A stretch of 64,000 nucleotides of DNA, from NCBI GenBank assembly GCA_026709335.1, contig JAPOTE010000087.1:19016-83015 (forward strand), written 5' to 3'. Of this stretch, positions 18,442 to 28,404 are shown piece by piece. The position numbers were made by a program, and so were the translations under genes. Source of the stretch: Bacteroidota bacterium (GTDB taxonomy: Bacteria; Bacteroidota; Rhodothermia; Rhodothermales; Bin80). Numbering within the stretch: position 1 is the first letter of the stretch; each line of letters opens with the position of its first letter. The notes below the pieces were generated by a model. That model was given only the letters and a program-made list of their open reading frames with translations, made no database searches and had not been told where the DNA came from.

Positions 18442-19680
18442 TCAGTCGGCAAGCGAGAGCCGGATCAGATCGATCCTGTTTCGCGAGGCTTTGAGGATTT
18501 CAATACGGAATCGTTCGAGAATCAGACGGTCGTTCACCGAAGGGATAGAGCCGCTCTGATCCAGGATGTATCCTGCAATGGTCTCGAATTCCCCTTCAGG
18601 AATGGACAGGTCAAAGCGCTCGTTGATCTCATCAATTTCTGCTTTTCCGCTAAACAGGTATATGCGGGGAGCAATTTCGCTCATGACTACATCCTCTGTA
18701 TCAAATTCATCCTGAATATCTCCGAAGAGTTCTTCCAGAAGATCCTCCCGTGTAATGAGTCCGGCGGTTCCGCCATATTCATCGATGACGATGACGATGG
18801 ATCGGTGGCTGTCTCTGAATTCCCGTAGCAGCTCTTTGGCAGGTTTCGATTCCGGCACAAATCGAGCAGGCCTCATGACATCTTCCAGTGTGGCCGGGCT
18901 TTCGAACAAGTTATATGCGAAGGCAATTCCTACAATGGTATCAATATTTTCTCGGTAAACAGGAATTTTCGAGTAACCGCTTTCGATGCAGAGATGACGG
19001 AAATCTTCGAGAGAAGTATCTTCGGAGATGGCTACAATCTCGGTTCGAGGAGTCAGGCATTCCCTGGTCCGCTTCGCATGAAGCCCAAAAACGTTTGTAA
19101 GTAACTCTGTTTCCTCAGCGTCCAGATCAAGAGATCCGCGCTCTACATTCTCTTCAATGATCTGCTCAAGTGCACGGCGAGAAAAGCGGGTAAATTCATC
19201 AGGTGTGCTCCCAATCCGTTTCACTAGTAACTGCGATGTCCAACTGACCAAGAGGATCAAAGGGAGTAGCACTACATAGGTTATTGCAAGAGGAGCTGCA
19301 AGTACAAAAACGGCACGGGTTGCGGTCTCTCGCATGAGGGTTTTGGGGAGGATTTCTCCAATCAGGAGAACAATAATCGCGGCGATAATCGTCTGAACAA
19401 TGACTTGAGGGCTTTCGCCGGAAATAAAACGGGATAGAGGTTCGGACAGAGCAATTGCCATGACAGTAGAGAAGATTACCAAGGCAATATTATTTCCGAC
19501 CAGAGTGGTTGTCAAAAGTCTGGCCGGCGATGCAAAGAAGAAGGTAACCAAGCGTCCCAGAAGACCAATACGGCGTGCCCGCATTTCAACACGCAGACGA
19601 TTTGCGGCAACGAATGCGATTTCTGCGCCAGAAAAAAACGCACTCAGAAGGAGGGTAGTAACTATTACAGTGAGGGCCAT
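18442..19680 (-). CDS. CNNM/CorC-type hemolysin-like membrane protein with CBS pair
   Basis: Domains in order are an N-terminal DUF21/CNNM transmembrane module (about residues 1-180, four hydrophobic stretches), a CBS pair (about 195-315) and a C-terminal CorC_HlyC domain (about 325-405). SAFFSGAEIAFVAANRLRV and REDLLEELFGDIQDEFD are characteristic. Proteins of this kind are linked to magnesium or cobalt efflux; the old name hemolysin is misleading. A TTG at 19695 extends the frame by five codons up to the upstream stop, but the ATG at 19680 (MALTVIV) is the better start. It follows the two-TM coiled-coil gene almost directly, so it is probably the last gene of the pspA operon. Confidence 0.9.
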   Translation of the reverse strand: MALTVIVTTLLLSAFFSGAEIAFVAANRLRVEMRARRIGLLGRLVTFFFASPARLLTTTLVGNNIALVIFSTVMAIALSEPLSRFISGESPQVIVQTIIAAIIVLLIGEILPKTLMRETATRAVFVLAAPLAITYVVLLPLILLVSWTSQLLVKRIGSTPDEFTRFSRRALEQIIEENVERGSLDLDAEETELLTNVFGLHAKRTRECLTPRTEIVAISEDTSLEDFRHLCIESGYSKIPVYRENIDTIVGIAFAYNLFESPATLEDVMRPARFVPESKPAKELLREFRDSHRSIVIVIDEYGGTAGLITREDLLEELFGDIQDEFDTEDVVMSEIAPRIYLFSGKAEIDEINERFDLSIPEGEFETIAGYILDQSGSIPSVNDRLILERFRIEILKASRNRIDLIRLSLAD

Positions 19681-19695
19681 GCACGAAGCAGGCAA

Positions 19696-20541
19696 TCAGG
19701 AACGTGACCGGGAGCGTAGCAGAGGAGAATTCCAGTCGTCCTCACTTTCCTCTACCCCAAATACTGACTCAATCTGAGAAACAGAAGCCTCTGTCTCCTC
19801 CACTTCGGAGAGCAGAACATCAAGTTGGTAGGTGATTTCTTCTGGATTATTTAAGGTCAGTGACTGTTCATGGATATATTTGACAACGTCTTCAATCGTG
19901 GCTACCTGTGCTTCAATCATTTCCAGCTGCTCCTTACTTTGCTTGAAGCGCTGTAAACGTTGCTCCAGTACTTTTAATCTCCTGACCTTGATTTTACGGA
20001 TCGGCTCAGAAGCATGCTTTAACTCCGTCTCAACGGCCGCGATCGCCGTGATAAGTTCTTGCTCATGTTTTCGCTGTCCAAACGCAGTATACCGTTCCTG
20101 CTGAAACATGAGTTTCAGGCAGGAATTCATAAGATCTTCAATCTTCGTTGTGTGGCTTTCAAGAATCCCCTGTGAGGCATAGCTGAATTTACGATAGTTG
20201 GCCTGAACATCCTTCTCCAGATCTCTGAGTCGAACATAACGGCGTTGGTTCACACGGTTGAGTTGCCGATACATTTCGCGCTGTGAGGGTGGTTTTGCCG
20301 CAACGGCGGCATGCTTTGCACGGATAATATTCCGAAATCGCCGTTGACGAGGTAGATACCCCAGAATCAATAACTCAAAAGCAACAGTGAGGGTTAAGAG
20401 GGATTGAAATAGTGTATTTCCCAACTCCCCAAGTCCGACAAATCCTAACCCAAGAGCAACTCCGATCCCGACTGTAAGAAATGAAAGGTTCCAAGGATGC
20501 AGAAATGCTTCACGGGTGTAATTAATATCACCGTCTTTCAT
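19696..20541 (-). CDS. Unrecognised two-TM protein with long cytoplasmic coiled coil
   Basis: I do not recognise this 281-residue protein as a named family. Two adjacent hydrophobic helices (about residues 17-37 and 42-62) form a hairpin near the N-terminus. A long basic, highly helical region follows (about 68-255), rich in Lys, Arg, Glu and Gln, with heptad-like segments such as VRRLKVLEQRLQRFKQSKEQ. The tail is acidic, then Arg/Ser-rich (RSRSRS end). Its start overlaps the preceding 117-aa gene by 4 bp (ATGA at 20538-20541) and the CNNM frame begins directly after its stop. This tight placement between PspA and CNNM genes suggests a structural or tethering role in membrane maintenance, which is inference. 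Confidence 0.75.
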   Translation of the reverse strand: MKDGDINYTREAFLHPWNLSFLTVGIGVALGLGFVGLGELGNTLFQSLLTLTVAFELLILGYLPRQRRFRNIIRAKHAAVAAKPPSQREMYRQLNRVNQRRYVRLRDLEKDVQANYRKFSYASQGILESHTTKIEDLMNSCLKLMFQQERYTAFGQRKHEQELITAIAAVETELKHASEPIRKIKVRRLKVLEQRLQRFKQSKEQLEMIEAQVATIEDVVKYIHEQSLTLNNPEEITYQLDVLLSEVEETEASVSQIESVFGVEESEDDWNSPLLRSRSRS

Positions 20542-20891
20542 AGATCTTTCTCCGAGGCATCGGACTTAAGTTGGCGACCAATGGTTTTTGCGGGAGGGGA
20601 TGCCGTTGCTTGGGTTGAATTTTCAACAGGAGCGGCACATTTCTCTGTGGGGGCCTTCTGCTCCAACGCAATGTCCATGCGGGCCTCATTTAGTGCGGTT
20701 TCAGTATTGAGGCGCGCAGTGAATTCATCCAAAGGATTGGCAGCATCCTCCAAGGCGTCAACCATGCTACCCAGCGCGCGATTGACTGCTTGTCTTTTGC
20801 TGGCAGCCTTAAGTGTGTGCTGGATTTGTTTGCGCTCCCGGAACTCTTTGATGTATTTTTCTTTTAGGCGTGCGCGTTCCTTTTCAGGCAT
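20538..20891 (-). CDS. Small hydrophilic protein sharing a motif with PspA C-terminus
   Basis: A 117-residue soluble protein without a recognised domain. The N-terminal half is very basic and helical (EKERARLKEKYIKEFRERK). At about residues 57-77 it reads FTARLNTETALNEARMDIAL, closely matching a piece of the neighbouring PspA-like protein, MIQRLDEETARNEARIEVAL. The rest is a low-complexity Pro/Ala/Thr tail. It starts 2 bp after the pspA stop and overlaps the next gene by 4 bp, so all four are probably one operon. The shared segment could be a binding motif for the same partner or a self-assembly contact; both are inference. Confidence 0.7.
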   Translation of the reverse strand: MPEKERARLKEKYIKEFRERKQIQHTLKAASKRQAVNRALGSMVDALEDAANPLDEFTARLNTETALNEARMDIALEQKAPTEKCAAPVENSTQATASPPAKTIGRQLKSDASEKDL

Positions 20892-20893
20892 CT

Positions 20894-21652
20894 TTACTGT
20901 TCCTTCTTACGTGCGCGCCCCATGGTCTTATCTTCGGTTTCTGTCTCCTCTGAAGAGATACGGGAAGATTCCTCGTTTGATTCAGTAAGCCCCATTTCAA
21001 GTTTCATCTGATTGACCAGTTCTGATGCACGCATATCTTCGGCTTCTTCATCCAGTCGGATTGACTGAACATCCACGGAATCGAGTGCTACCTCAATCCG
21101 TGCTTCATTTCGAGCGGTTTCTTCATCGAGGCGTTGGATCATCTCATCATGCGTTTGATCAATTCCGCCGACCTCAAATTTTTCAAGTGCGTCTGCTACA
21201 TTTGACTGCCATTTTGCACGTTCACTTGCGCGCAGTGCTTCCTGAGCGGCGTCAATTTTTCTTTGTCGTTCACGCATAAACGCTTTCTTGACCTGCTGTG
21301 CTTTATCATAAGCAGCAGTAGCGTGTGCAAGCTGTTCATTAGTTTTTTCGAGATTTTCCTGGGCGGTCTCAAATCGAACAGCGTGTTGTCGTGCAATATC
21401 GTCACGCCCGTTCTGAATGGCTGACTTGATTTTTGACCGCAAGGTCTGTACCTCAGACTGCAGGCGCTTTGATTCTTTCTGGAGAAGGATCACATTGGCT
21501 TTTACGGTTGCGATGTTTTCATTCATTTTGGGAACTTGATCATTCAGTTCCCGAATATTCTGTTCAAGAATCAGCCTGGGGTTTTCCAAGGACGAAATAG
21601 CGCCCCCAAAAATTGAACGAATTGCGCGTTTAAATCGTGTCCAGAGAGACAT
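20894..21652 (-). CDS. pspA: PspA/IM30 (ESCRT-III-like) membrane-stress protein
   Basis: PspA/Vipp1 proteins are helical ESCRT-III relatives that assemble on stressed inner membranes. The 252-residue protein has the usual N-terminal amphipathic start LWTRFKRAIRSIFGGAIS, the conserved ENPRLILEQNIRELNDQVPK, and long coiled-coil helices through residue 200. The C-terminal part has the ETARNEARIEVAL motif repeated in the small downstream protein, then an acidic, disordered tail. It appears to be the first gene of a four-gene minus-strand operon. No pspF or other psp regulator is in the window. The family is well supported; the exact branch (PspA or Vipp1) is not. Confidence 0.88.
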   Translation of the reverse strand: MSLWTRFKRAIRSIFGGAISSLENPRLILEQNIRELNDQVPKMNENIATVKANVILLQKESKRLQSEVQTLRSKIKSAIQNGRDDIARQHAVRFETAQENLEKTNEQLAHATAAYDKAQQVKKAFMRERQRKIDAAQEALRASERAKWQSNVADALEKFEVGGIDQTHDEMIQRLDEETARNEARIEVALDSVDVQSIRLDEEAEDMRASELVNQMKLEMGLTESNEESSRISSEETETEDKTMGRARKKEQ

Positions 21653-21717
21653 GGTAAGATGAGTAAGCTAAACGGAATATACCGGTTCTAGAGAAAAGAA
21701 ACCAGAGAAGTCAGGGG

Positions 21718-23052
21718 TTAAGAATTGGATTCCCATCCTTCCACAGTGAGTCGTTCTAATAAAATTTGCGGTTTTTTGGATTTTTTAGAAGAGAACTTGT
21801 ATGCATTGATGACGCGATTCTCGAACACTTCAATTTGGTCAGTTTTTCGAGTAAACAGGCTAACCAAGGGGAGGCCGGGAATGGCTCTTTCGCCTGGACG
21901 TAAGTGAAGAACAATTCCCGCTTCATCATCAATTTTGTCTTCTATAACGATACGGCCGCCCCCCATGGAATTCGTAATTTCACCAATTGCGAGCGCGTCT
22001 ATCTCGGTGACGTAGCCACTGACATCAAGGGGAACCGTTACGGTGTAAGGTTCTATTGAACGCATGCGAAGTGAAGGATCATGGATCATCGCGGGATTTC
22101 CTCCCTGAGTTTCAACGATTTTGGCCAGGCGATCGAGTCCACGGCCGGAGTTAATCGCATTTTGAGCCATTTCTTGGCCTTCCTCCGGTGAATCAGCCAA
22201 GCCTCCAAGAGCAATCATCTCACCGCTTAATTTGAGCGATAGATCCATTATATCATTGGGACCTTCGCCACGGAGGCATTCAATGGCTTCTTCAACTTCA
22301 AGCCAGTTTCCGATTGCCCGTCCCAAAGGTGCATTCATATCGGTAAGCCATGCAATCGTAGGCATATCAAAGTGTTCGCCAACTTCTACGAGGGCTTCAG
22401 CAAGTTGGCGAGCATTTTCCCGGGTTTTCATAAAAGCACCACAGCCGGATTTCACATCAAGCACAAGGCCGTCCAGTCCCTCAGCCAGTTTTTTGCTCAG
22501 GATGGAAGCAGTGATGAAAGGGATAAAATCAACGTTTGCTGTAACATCCCTCAGAGAATATATCTGTTGATCTGCCGGTGCAATCTCTTTTGATGCTCCA
22601 ATCATCGCAACTCCAAAGTCGCAAATTTGCCGGGTCACATCGGCGATGTTCAGGTTCGTGCGGACACCCGGAATAGATTCCAGTTTATCAAGCGTACCTC
22701 CTGTGTGTCCCAGGCTACGTCCGGAAACCATGGGAACACAGACCCCACACGAAGCAACAAGAGGAGCGAGAATCAATGAAACCTTATCCCCGACACCGCC
22801 CGTCGAATGTTTGTCTACAATAGGTCCAGGTGCTCCGGGGAAACGCAGAATGCTTCCCGAATTGAGCATATAACGGGTCAGACTGATCGTCTCGTTCAGA
22901 TTCATTCCGCGTAACTGTGCAGCCATTAGAAACGCGGACATCTGATAATCGGGTATACGTTGCACCGTATAACCTTCGATTAGGTACTGGATTTCACTGC
23001 GTGACAATTCCCCTCCATCACGCTTTTTTTTAATTATGTGGATTGCATCCAT
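21718..23052 (-). CDS. deoA: Thymidine/pyrimidine-nucleoside phosphorylase
   Basis: This enzyme splits thymidine, deoxyuridine or uridine with phosphate into base and (deoxy)ribose-1-phosphate for nucleoside salvage. The 444-residue sequence has the phosphate-binding DKHSTGGVGDKVSL (about residues 81-94) and the conserved KLESIPGVRTNL. It also has the KSGCGAFMKTRE stretch and a C-terminal PYNP domain with ITNSMGGGRIVIEDKIDDEA (20 residues). Start ATG at 23052 matches MDAIHIIKKKRDGGEL. It is preceded by rpmE with a 93-bp gap on the same strand. The broader pyrimidine-nucleoside class (pdp) cannot be excluded. Confidence 0.93.
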   Translation of the reverse strand: MDAIHIIKKKRDGGELSRSEIQYLIEGYTVQRIPDYQMSAFLMAAQLRGMNLNETISLTRYMLNSGSILRFPGAPGPIVDKHSTGGVGDKVSLILAPLVASCGVCVPMVSGRSLGHTGGTLDKLESIPGVRTNLNIADVTRQICDFGVAMIGASKEIAPADQQIYSLRDVTANVDFIPFITASILSKKLAEGLDGLVLDVKSGCGAFMKTRENARQLAEALVEVGEHFDMPTIAWLTDMNAPLGRAIGNWLEVEEAIECLRGEGPNDIMDLSLKLSGEMIALGGLADSPEEGQEMAQNAINSGRGLDRLAKIVETQGGNPAMIHDPSLRMRSIEPYTVTVPLDVSGYVTEIDALAIGEITNSMGGGRIVIEDKIDDEAGIVLHLRPGERAIPGLPLVSLFTRKTDQIEVFENRVINAYKFSSKKSKKPQILLERLTVEGWESNS

Positions 23053-23145
23053 TTCTGTGCAATGTTCGCAATGAGGGGTCGGCTATAGTTTCGTCCAGAT
23101 TTTGAGGGGATATCGGACACGCGAAGAATACAGTGAATGATTGAT

Positions 23146-23355
23146 TCACTTTGTCTTTCCATACCTGCGACGGAATTTTTCAACACGACCGGCAGTATCC
23201 ACATACTGACGACGTCCTGTATAGAACGGGTGATTCGTGCTGTCAACATCTGAAACATACTCGTCAGATGGCATGGTCGAGCGTGTTTCAAACTCTGTCC
23301 CGTCTGCAAGGCGAACCTTGAGTGGACTATAATTTGGATGAATTCCTTTTTTCAT
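23146..23355 (-). CDS. rpmE: Ribosomal protein bL31, type B
   Basis: A 69-residue ribosomal protein of the large subunit. It starts [19 protein letters not shown] and contains [20 protein letters not shown], which are diagnostic. The four zinc-binding cysteines of type A bL31 are absent, so this is the zinc-independent type B form often favoured under zinc limitation. It lies 31 bp after the uvrB stop on the same strand and may be co-transcribed with it. No zinc-uptake genes or Zur box were recognised nearby. Confidence 0.96.
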   Translation of the reverse strand: MKKGIHPNYSPLKVRLADGTEFETRSTMPSDEYVSDVDSTNHPFYTGRRQYVDTAGRVEKFRRRYGKTK

Positions 23356-23386
23356 AACACATCAGGTATACAACGATATTGGAAGT

Positions 23387-25486
23387 TCAATTGAGTTGTT
23401 CTGTTTGAGTTCCATTTTTGAGCAGCCTTTCAGTGCGAGCGATTGTATCTCGAAGCATTGCAGCTCTCTCAAACTCCATCTTCTCGGCAGCTTCAAGCAT
23501 TTCGGAATTCATCTTTTTGATTAAATCGATTTTTTCTTCGTCGGTGAGCAGCTTGATCAGGGGATCTTCAAAATCTTTTGATTCGTCTGGAATTTCTGTC
23601 AGTTGCTTGGATGAGGGCTCGCCGCCAGGCTCTCGTTGTTCTGCAACTACGGTTCCGCGAAGTATATCAGTTCGATCCTTGCGTACGGTCTCAGGGGTAA
23701 TCCCATGTTCTTCATTGTATGCAATCTGTTTTGTACGGCGGCGTTGGGTTTCATCCAGCATCCGTTGCATACTCCCGGTAATTTTGTCTGCGTACAGAAT
23801 GATTTTGCTGTTAATATTTCGAGCGGCGCGCCCGGCTGTCTGAATCAATGCGCGATCACTTCGGAGGAACCCTTCTTTGTCTGCATCAATGATTGCAACA
23901 AGAGACACCTCCGGTAAATCAAGTCCTTCGCGGAGCAGGTTGACGCCAACGAGCACGTCGAACGTGCCAAGCCTGAGATCACGTAGTAATTCAACTCTGG
24001 TTAAAGCATCAATGTCAGAATGCAGGTACCTGACCCGAATTCCAAATGATTCCAGATAGTTTGTCAAATCTTCCGACATACGTTTTGTAAGCGTTGTAAC
24101 CAGGGTCCGCTCATTGCGGGAGTTCACTTCGCGGACCTCTTCTAGCAGGTCATCAATCTGGTTTTTGCTTGGTCGTATCACCACAGGTGGATCGGGGATA
24201 CCGGTGGGGCGAATGACTTGCTCAACCAATTCGCCTTCGGATTTCATCAATTCATAGTCACTTGGGGTAGCGCTCAGGTAGATTGTATGTCGCTGCCTTA
24301 TTTCGTACTCATCAAAAGTCATTGGTCGATTGTCAAGAGCAGATGGTAGCCGGAAGCCATGTTCAACCAGGGTGAGCTTGCGGGCCCGGTCCCCGTTATA
24401 CATGGCACGTACCTGCGGAATGGTTGCATGACTTTCATCGACGATCAGAAGAAAATCATCCGGAAAGTAATCCATGAGGCAGTATGGGCGCTGCCCCTCT
24501 TCAAGTCCGCTCATGTGGCGGCTGTAATTTTCAATTCCGGAACAATATCCAAGTTCACGGATCATTTCGAGATCAAAGAGGGTGCGCTGTTCCAGTCGCT
24601 GAGCTTCCAGCAGTTTTTTATTCTGTCGGAGCACGGCTAAGCGCCATTGAAGTTCTTCTTCAATGGCTGCAATGGCGCGATCAATCTGCTTTTGTGGTGT
24701 TACGAAAATACGAGCAGGATAAATGGTGAAGGTTCCATGTTCATGGTAAACCGTTGCTCCTGTGAGGGGATCAATTACTGTGATCTCCTCAATCTCGTTT
24801 CCCCAGAAAAGGATACGGAAAGCGATGTCGTCCGAAGATGTGGGGAAAATGTCAACCGTGTCGCCGCGTACGCGGAAGGTTCCGGGTTGCAACTCGGTAT
24901 CGTTGCGTTGATAGAAGATGTCAATCAGTTTCAGCAACAGATCATTTCGGTCGATTTTCTGACCGCATGAAAGCTGGACAATTTGGGAGAGATATTCCTG
25001 CGGGGATCCCAGGCCGTAGATACAGGAAACGCTTGCGACAACAATCACATCTGAACGCCCCGAGACCAGAGCGCTGGTTGCTCGGAGCCGAAGCCGATCA
25101 ATGCGGTCATTGATGGAGAGATCCTTTTCGATGTAGGTATCGCTTTGAACGATGTAAGCTTCGGGCTGGTAATAATCGTAGTAAGAAATAAAAAACTCAA
25201 CTGCATTGTTAGGGAAAAACTGACGAAATTCCGCGTAAAGCTGAGCGGCAAGCGTTTTATTGTGGCTCATGACAAGCGTTGGCTTGCCAAGATTCTGGAT
25301 GACATTGCTGATGGTGAATGTTTTACCAGATCCTGTCACACCGAGCAATGTCTGATGAGCTTTCCCCTGTTGAACTCCTTCGGTCAGGGATTTAATCGCA
25401 TCTGGCTGATCTCCAAATGGTTTGAATGGAGCACAGAGTTCAAATTTGTGCTCCTCAGGTTTGTGCTGTAGAGGCGAGTCAGACAT
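23387..25486 (-). CDS. uvrB: Excinuclease ABC subunit UvrB
   Basis: UvrB verifies DNA damage with UvrA and recruits UvrC for incision in nucleotide excision repair. The 699-residue protein contains Walker [16 protein letters not shown], the damage-probing beta-hairpin [33 protein letters not shown] (helicase motif II) and the helicase motifs [19 protein letters not shown]. It ends with the C-terminal UVR motif ([15 protein letters not shown]). A GTG at 25534 would extend the frame by 16 poorly matching residues. The ATG at 25486 (MSDSPLQHK) gives the normal length and is preferred. Divergent from the region upstream of the secreted propeller genes. Confidence 0.97.
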   Translation of the reverse strand: MSDSPLQHKPEEHKFELCAPFKPFGDQPDAIKSLTEGVQQGKAHQTLLGVTGSGKTFTISNVIQNLGKPTLVMSHNKTLAAQLYAEFRQFFPNNAVEFFISYYDYYQPEAYIVQSDTYIEKDLSINDRIDRLRLRATSALVSGRSDVIVVASVSCIYGLGSPQEYLSQIVQLSCGQKIDRNDLLLKLIDIFYQRNDTELQPGTFRVRGDTVDIFPTSSDDIAFRILFWGNEIEEITVIDPLTGATVYHEHGTFTIYPARIFVTPQKQIDRAIAAIEEELQWRLAVLRQNKKLLEAQRLEQRTLFDLEMIRELGYCSGIENYSRHMSGLEEGQRPYCLMDYFPDDFLLIVDESHATIPQVRAMYNGDRARKLTLVEHGFRLPSALDNRPMTFDEYEIRQRHTIYLSATPSDYELMKSEGELVEQVIRPTGIPDPPVVIRPSKNQIDDLLEEVREVNSRNERTLVTTLTKRMSEDLTNYLESFGIRVRYLHSDIDALTRVELLRDLRLGTFDVLVGVNLLREGLDLPEVSLVAIIDADKEGFLRSDRALIQTAGRAARNINSKIILYADKITGSMQRMLDETQRRRTKQIAYNEEHGITPETVRKDRTDILRGTVVAEQREPGGEPSSKQLTEIPDESKDFEDPLIKLLTDEEKIDLIKKMNSEMLEAAEKMEFERAAMLRDTIARTERLLKNGTQTEQLN

Positions 25487-26505
25487 TCGGGAAGTAAACT
25501 GAAATTGGAGCGAATTGTTGTGGTCAACGAACACGAAAATTCGAGGCGTAATCTTTCATCAAAGAGTGTCTATCCCGAACGGTTGATGGATCTCGTGATT
25601 CCTCATTTGTAGAGATTATCGACCTCTCAGTCATTTTTATATCACTACGAGATGGCAAACTTGGGTTGTCAGAGATCATCCCCCAACTCGTCTGGTGTCT
25701 TTGGATACTGTTGAAATATTGATGAAGCCATGCAAATACTCAATCACTTAACGATCCTAATCTCAGAGCTGTTTATCAACCTGCTGGACAGGATACGGCA
25801 TGAATATTGCAGGGCCTATCACCAGATCAGTGAAGTATTACCTAGACAGAGAGAATTCTCGAACATTCAAATCCAATCCAAAGATCTAGCCCGCTTAAAA
25901 ATGGAAGCCTCAGTTTTTCCAGAGACCCATTCTCAAAGCTCTGTACGAAAGGCAGCCATTGAGACTAGGGTCTGCGTTGCCTTCTGTAGTCAATACACAC
26001 GAAAACGATTAAAATGGGTATGGGTACAGAGCCTGCAAACATATTTGGAAATCACCTCCACATGTGTGATACTAAAGCAAGTGAGAACTGTCGGAGCTTC
26101 TTCAATGATGCATAGAGGAATATGATTTTCCACTTCGAGATCCGTATGGTTCTTTTATGGAGGACGCATGAATTATAATCAGTTGTTGTTTGCTGGAACG
26201 TATTCATGGTTTGGTATTACCAATTCCAACGGGAGAGCGTTGATCTTTAATCGAGGCTTGGGGCAGAATGGTGCGGAGCAGTGTCAGTCATGAAAAAAGA
26301 TGTTTTTCGGATCACTGAAGCGGTCAATCAGTTGGACTCGATTTGCGGGACGCTCGTGATCATCACTGGGGAAAATAATGTCGGAGTAAGGATGATGATT
26401 GAATGGGATCGGGGCTGATGATCGCGAAATTGAGAACATCCTGACAGGATGACATTTTCATGTAAACGAGTGGGTTAATAATTATTTTTTTACAAGGCTT
26501 TTAGC
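25487..26505. other. Long intergenic region upstream of uvrB and the propeller genes
   Basis: About 1 kb with no convincing gene. The longest frame (plus strand, 25730-26125) lacks coding character. Two tiny overlapping frames (41 codons at 26168-26293 and 43 codons at 26290-26418) share an ATGA overlap, but nothing is recognisable in them. A 15-bp inverted repeat CATCCTGACAGGATG lies at about 26440-26454, some 50 bp before the start of the first propeller gene, and could be a regulatory site. The AT-rich run before 26506 probably includes a promoter. Confidence 0.45.
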
Positions 26506-28389
26506 ATGTTACGATTTCTGGTATGCGGGCTGTGTGCCTTTGTATTTTTTGTTGCATCTTTGGATGCGCAGCCATTCACATTTTCGTCAATCAGGCCCAT
26601 TTCGTTAAATGAAATTGAGCATGGTCAGATTCTGTATGCCGATCTGGATCGAGATGGCATATTCGATTTGTTTGGAACAGGAAACTCCGAGAACCTAGCT
26701 CCATTTGTACCGAGAACCTATATCGCATTAAGCCAGGAGCCCTACTTCTTTTCTGATGGAAGTGAGGGGCTGAGATTCTCCGAGCGGGCTCTGGGCCAGG
26801 GACTCTGGCAGAGTTCTATGGCAATGACTGATTTTAACAGAGATGGCCTTATTGATATTGTTGTTTCCGGTAGAATTCATAATGGATCAAATTTTGATAC
26901 GAGGCCACTTCAGGGAGTAACATATCTGTATCAAGGTGGTTCTTCAACTTCCTTCAGGGCCGTCTCTTCAAATCTCTTGGGCGTTTATGGGGGACGGGTC
27001 AGTGCTGCTGATATAGATGGGGATGGAGATGAGGATTTACTGATTATGGGTTTGCGTAACCCCGAAGAAATTGTTGCCTCGTTTTATTACAATGTTGGAG
27101 GTACGTTTGAACCAGTGATTTTTCCATTTGAACCACTCGCAATGGGAGACGTCGAGTGGGCCGACATTGATAACGACGGTGATCTTGATTTGGCTATCTC
27201 AGGAGTATCCAGTACGGGGGCGTTCAGGACGAAGCTATATCGTAACAATGGACGGGGAGATTTCTCGGAGTACGCCTCTAGCCTTCCGGGGCTTGCCTTC
27301 TCCGCAATGGATTGGGGAGACTACGACAACGATGGCGATTTGGATTTAGCACTAAGTGGTGGACAATTTCATGGTACGAAGTACTTTGAGCCTGTCGTTC
27401 AGATTTGGCGCAATGATAGTGGGCGCCTCGTAGATTCCGGTATTCAATTGGCTTCTGTGATGCATGGTGATTTGGCATGGGGGGATTATGACAGCGATGG
27501 AGGCCTGGATTTAGTCGTAGTTGGTAGAACAGGGCTACGGAATGAACGATCAGGCTTGATTTATCGGAACGAGGAGGGAAATCTGATTCCTCGAATTTCT
27601 ATATCTGGAGCGGCCGCTTCCAATGCTATATGGGGGGATTACGATGGAGATAATGATCTGGATATGATGATTGCAGGGAGTAATGTGAGTGCCAATCCAT
27701 TGATGCGGATTTATCGAAATAATGCACCAATTGTGAATTCGGCTCCTGATGCTCCTACGAACCTTGAAGCGAAAGAAAGTGGTGGTGTCATTACACTTAC
27801 CTGGCAAGAGGCAGGAGATCAGGAGACAGCTTCGGCCTCGTTGAGTTATAATCTTCGGATTGGAACAGTGTCGGGGAAGGATGACGTGATGTCTTCATAC
27901 AGTGATCCAGTTACGGGACACCGATTTCGCTCCGGGAGGGGGAATGCAGGACTACAGTCATCCTGGAAATTATATAAGCTGCCAGCAGGAGACTACTACT
28001 GGAGCGTGCAGGCAATCGACCAAAGTTCCATAGCCTCAGAGTGGTCTGTAGAGGGGCAATTTAGCACTTCGGGCGGTGGAAAATTGACCAGTGTAGAAGA
28101 ATTTCCGTTACACGCTACCACACTTGATGCAGGATATCCGAATCCTTTTCGTGAGGCGGTCACACTTCCGTTTACGCTGGAGGACCGGGCACTTGTTGAA
28201 ATCTCCATTTACAACGTACTTGGAGGCCTTGTAAAGCAGTTGATTCACGCACCTCTTACACAGGGCAATCATCAGGTCCAGTGGGCAGGAACAGATGAGA
28301 CGGGAGCTCCCGTGGCTCCAGGACTCTACCTGGCACGGATGAATGCAGGAAGTACACCCCATGTACAACGTATCACCTTGATCCGTTAA
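26506..28389 (+). CDS. Secreted FG-GAP/VCBS propeller protein with Fn3 and sorting tail
   Basis: A 627-residue exported protein. A signal peptide (about 1-21) is followed by seven FG-GAP/VCBS repeats, each with a calcium-binding DxDxDG-like core: DLDRDGIFD, DFNRDGLID, DIDGDGDED, DIDNDGDLD, DYDNDGDLD, DYDSDGGLD and DYDGDNDLD. These should fold as a seven-bladed beta-propeller (about 45-400). A fibronectin type III domain comes next (about 415-525), with YYWSVQAID. The C-terminus YPNPFREAVTLPF...GLYLARM is a type IX secretion (Por) sorting domain, which predicts export across the outer membrane and surface attachment. The next gene is a paralogue 15 bp downstream. The ligand is unknown. Confidence 0.88.
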   Translation: MLRFLVCGLCAFVFFVASLDAQPFTFSSIRPISLNEIEHGQILYADLDRDGIFDLFGTGNSENLAPFVPRTYIALSQEPYFFSDGSEGLRFSERALGQGLWQSSMAMTDFNRDGLIDIVVSGRIHNGSNFDTRPLQGVTYLYQGGSSTSFRAVSSNLLGVYGGRVSAADIDGDGDEDLLIMGLRNPEEIVASFYYNVGGTFEPVIFPFEPLAMGDVEWADIDNDGDLDLAISGVSSTGAFRTKLYRNNGRGDFSEYASSLPGLAFSAMDWGDYDNDGDLDLALSGGQFHGTKYFEPVVQIWRNDSGRLVDSGIQLASVMHGDLAWGDYDSDGGLDLVVVGRTGLRNERSGLIYRNEEGNLIPRISISGAAASNAIWGDYDGDNDLDMMIAGSNVSANPLMRIYRNNAPIVNSAPDAPTNLEAKESGGVITLTWQEAGDQETASASLSYNLRIGTVSGKDDVMSSYSDPVTGHRFRSGRGNAGLQSSWKLYKLPAGDYYWSVQAIDQSSIASEWSVEGQFSTSGGGKLTSVEEFPLHATTLDAGYPNPFREAVTLPFTLEDRALVEISIYNVLGGLVKQLIHAPLTQGNHQVQWAGTDETGAPVAPGLYLARMNAGSTPHVQRITLIR

Positions 28390-28404
28390 AACTTCTGATT
28401 ATAC

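Noticed and set aside
25730..26125. 131-codon plus-strand frame
   Set aside because: No domain, signal or plausible start context; the translated composition looks random for this genome.
26168..26418. Two small overlapping frames (41 and 43 codons) upstream of the first propeller gene
   Set aside because: The ATGA overlap is suggestive, but there is no ribosome-binding site, no motif and no composition strong enough to call genes.
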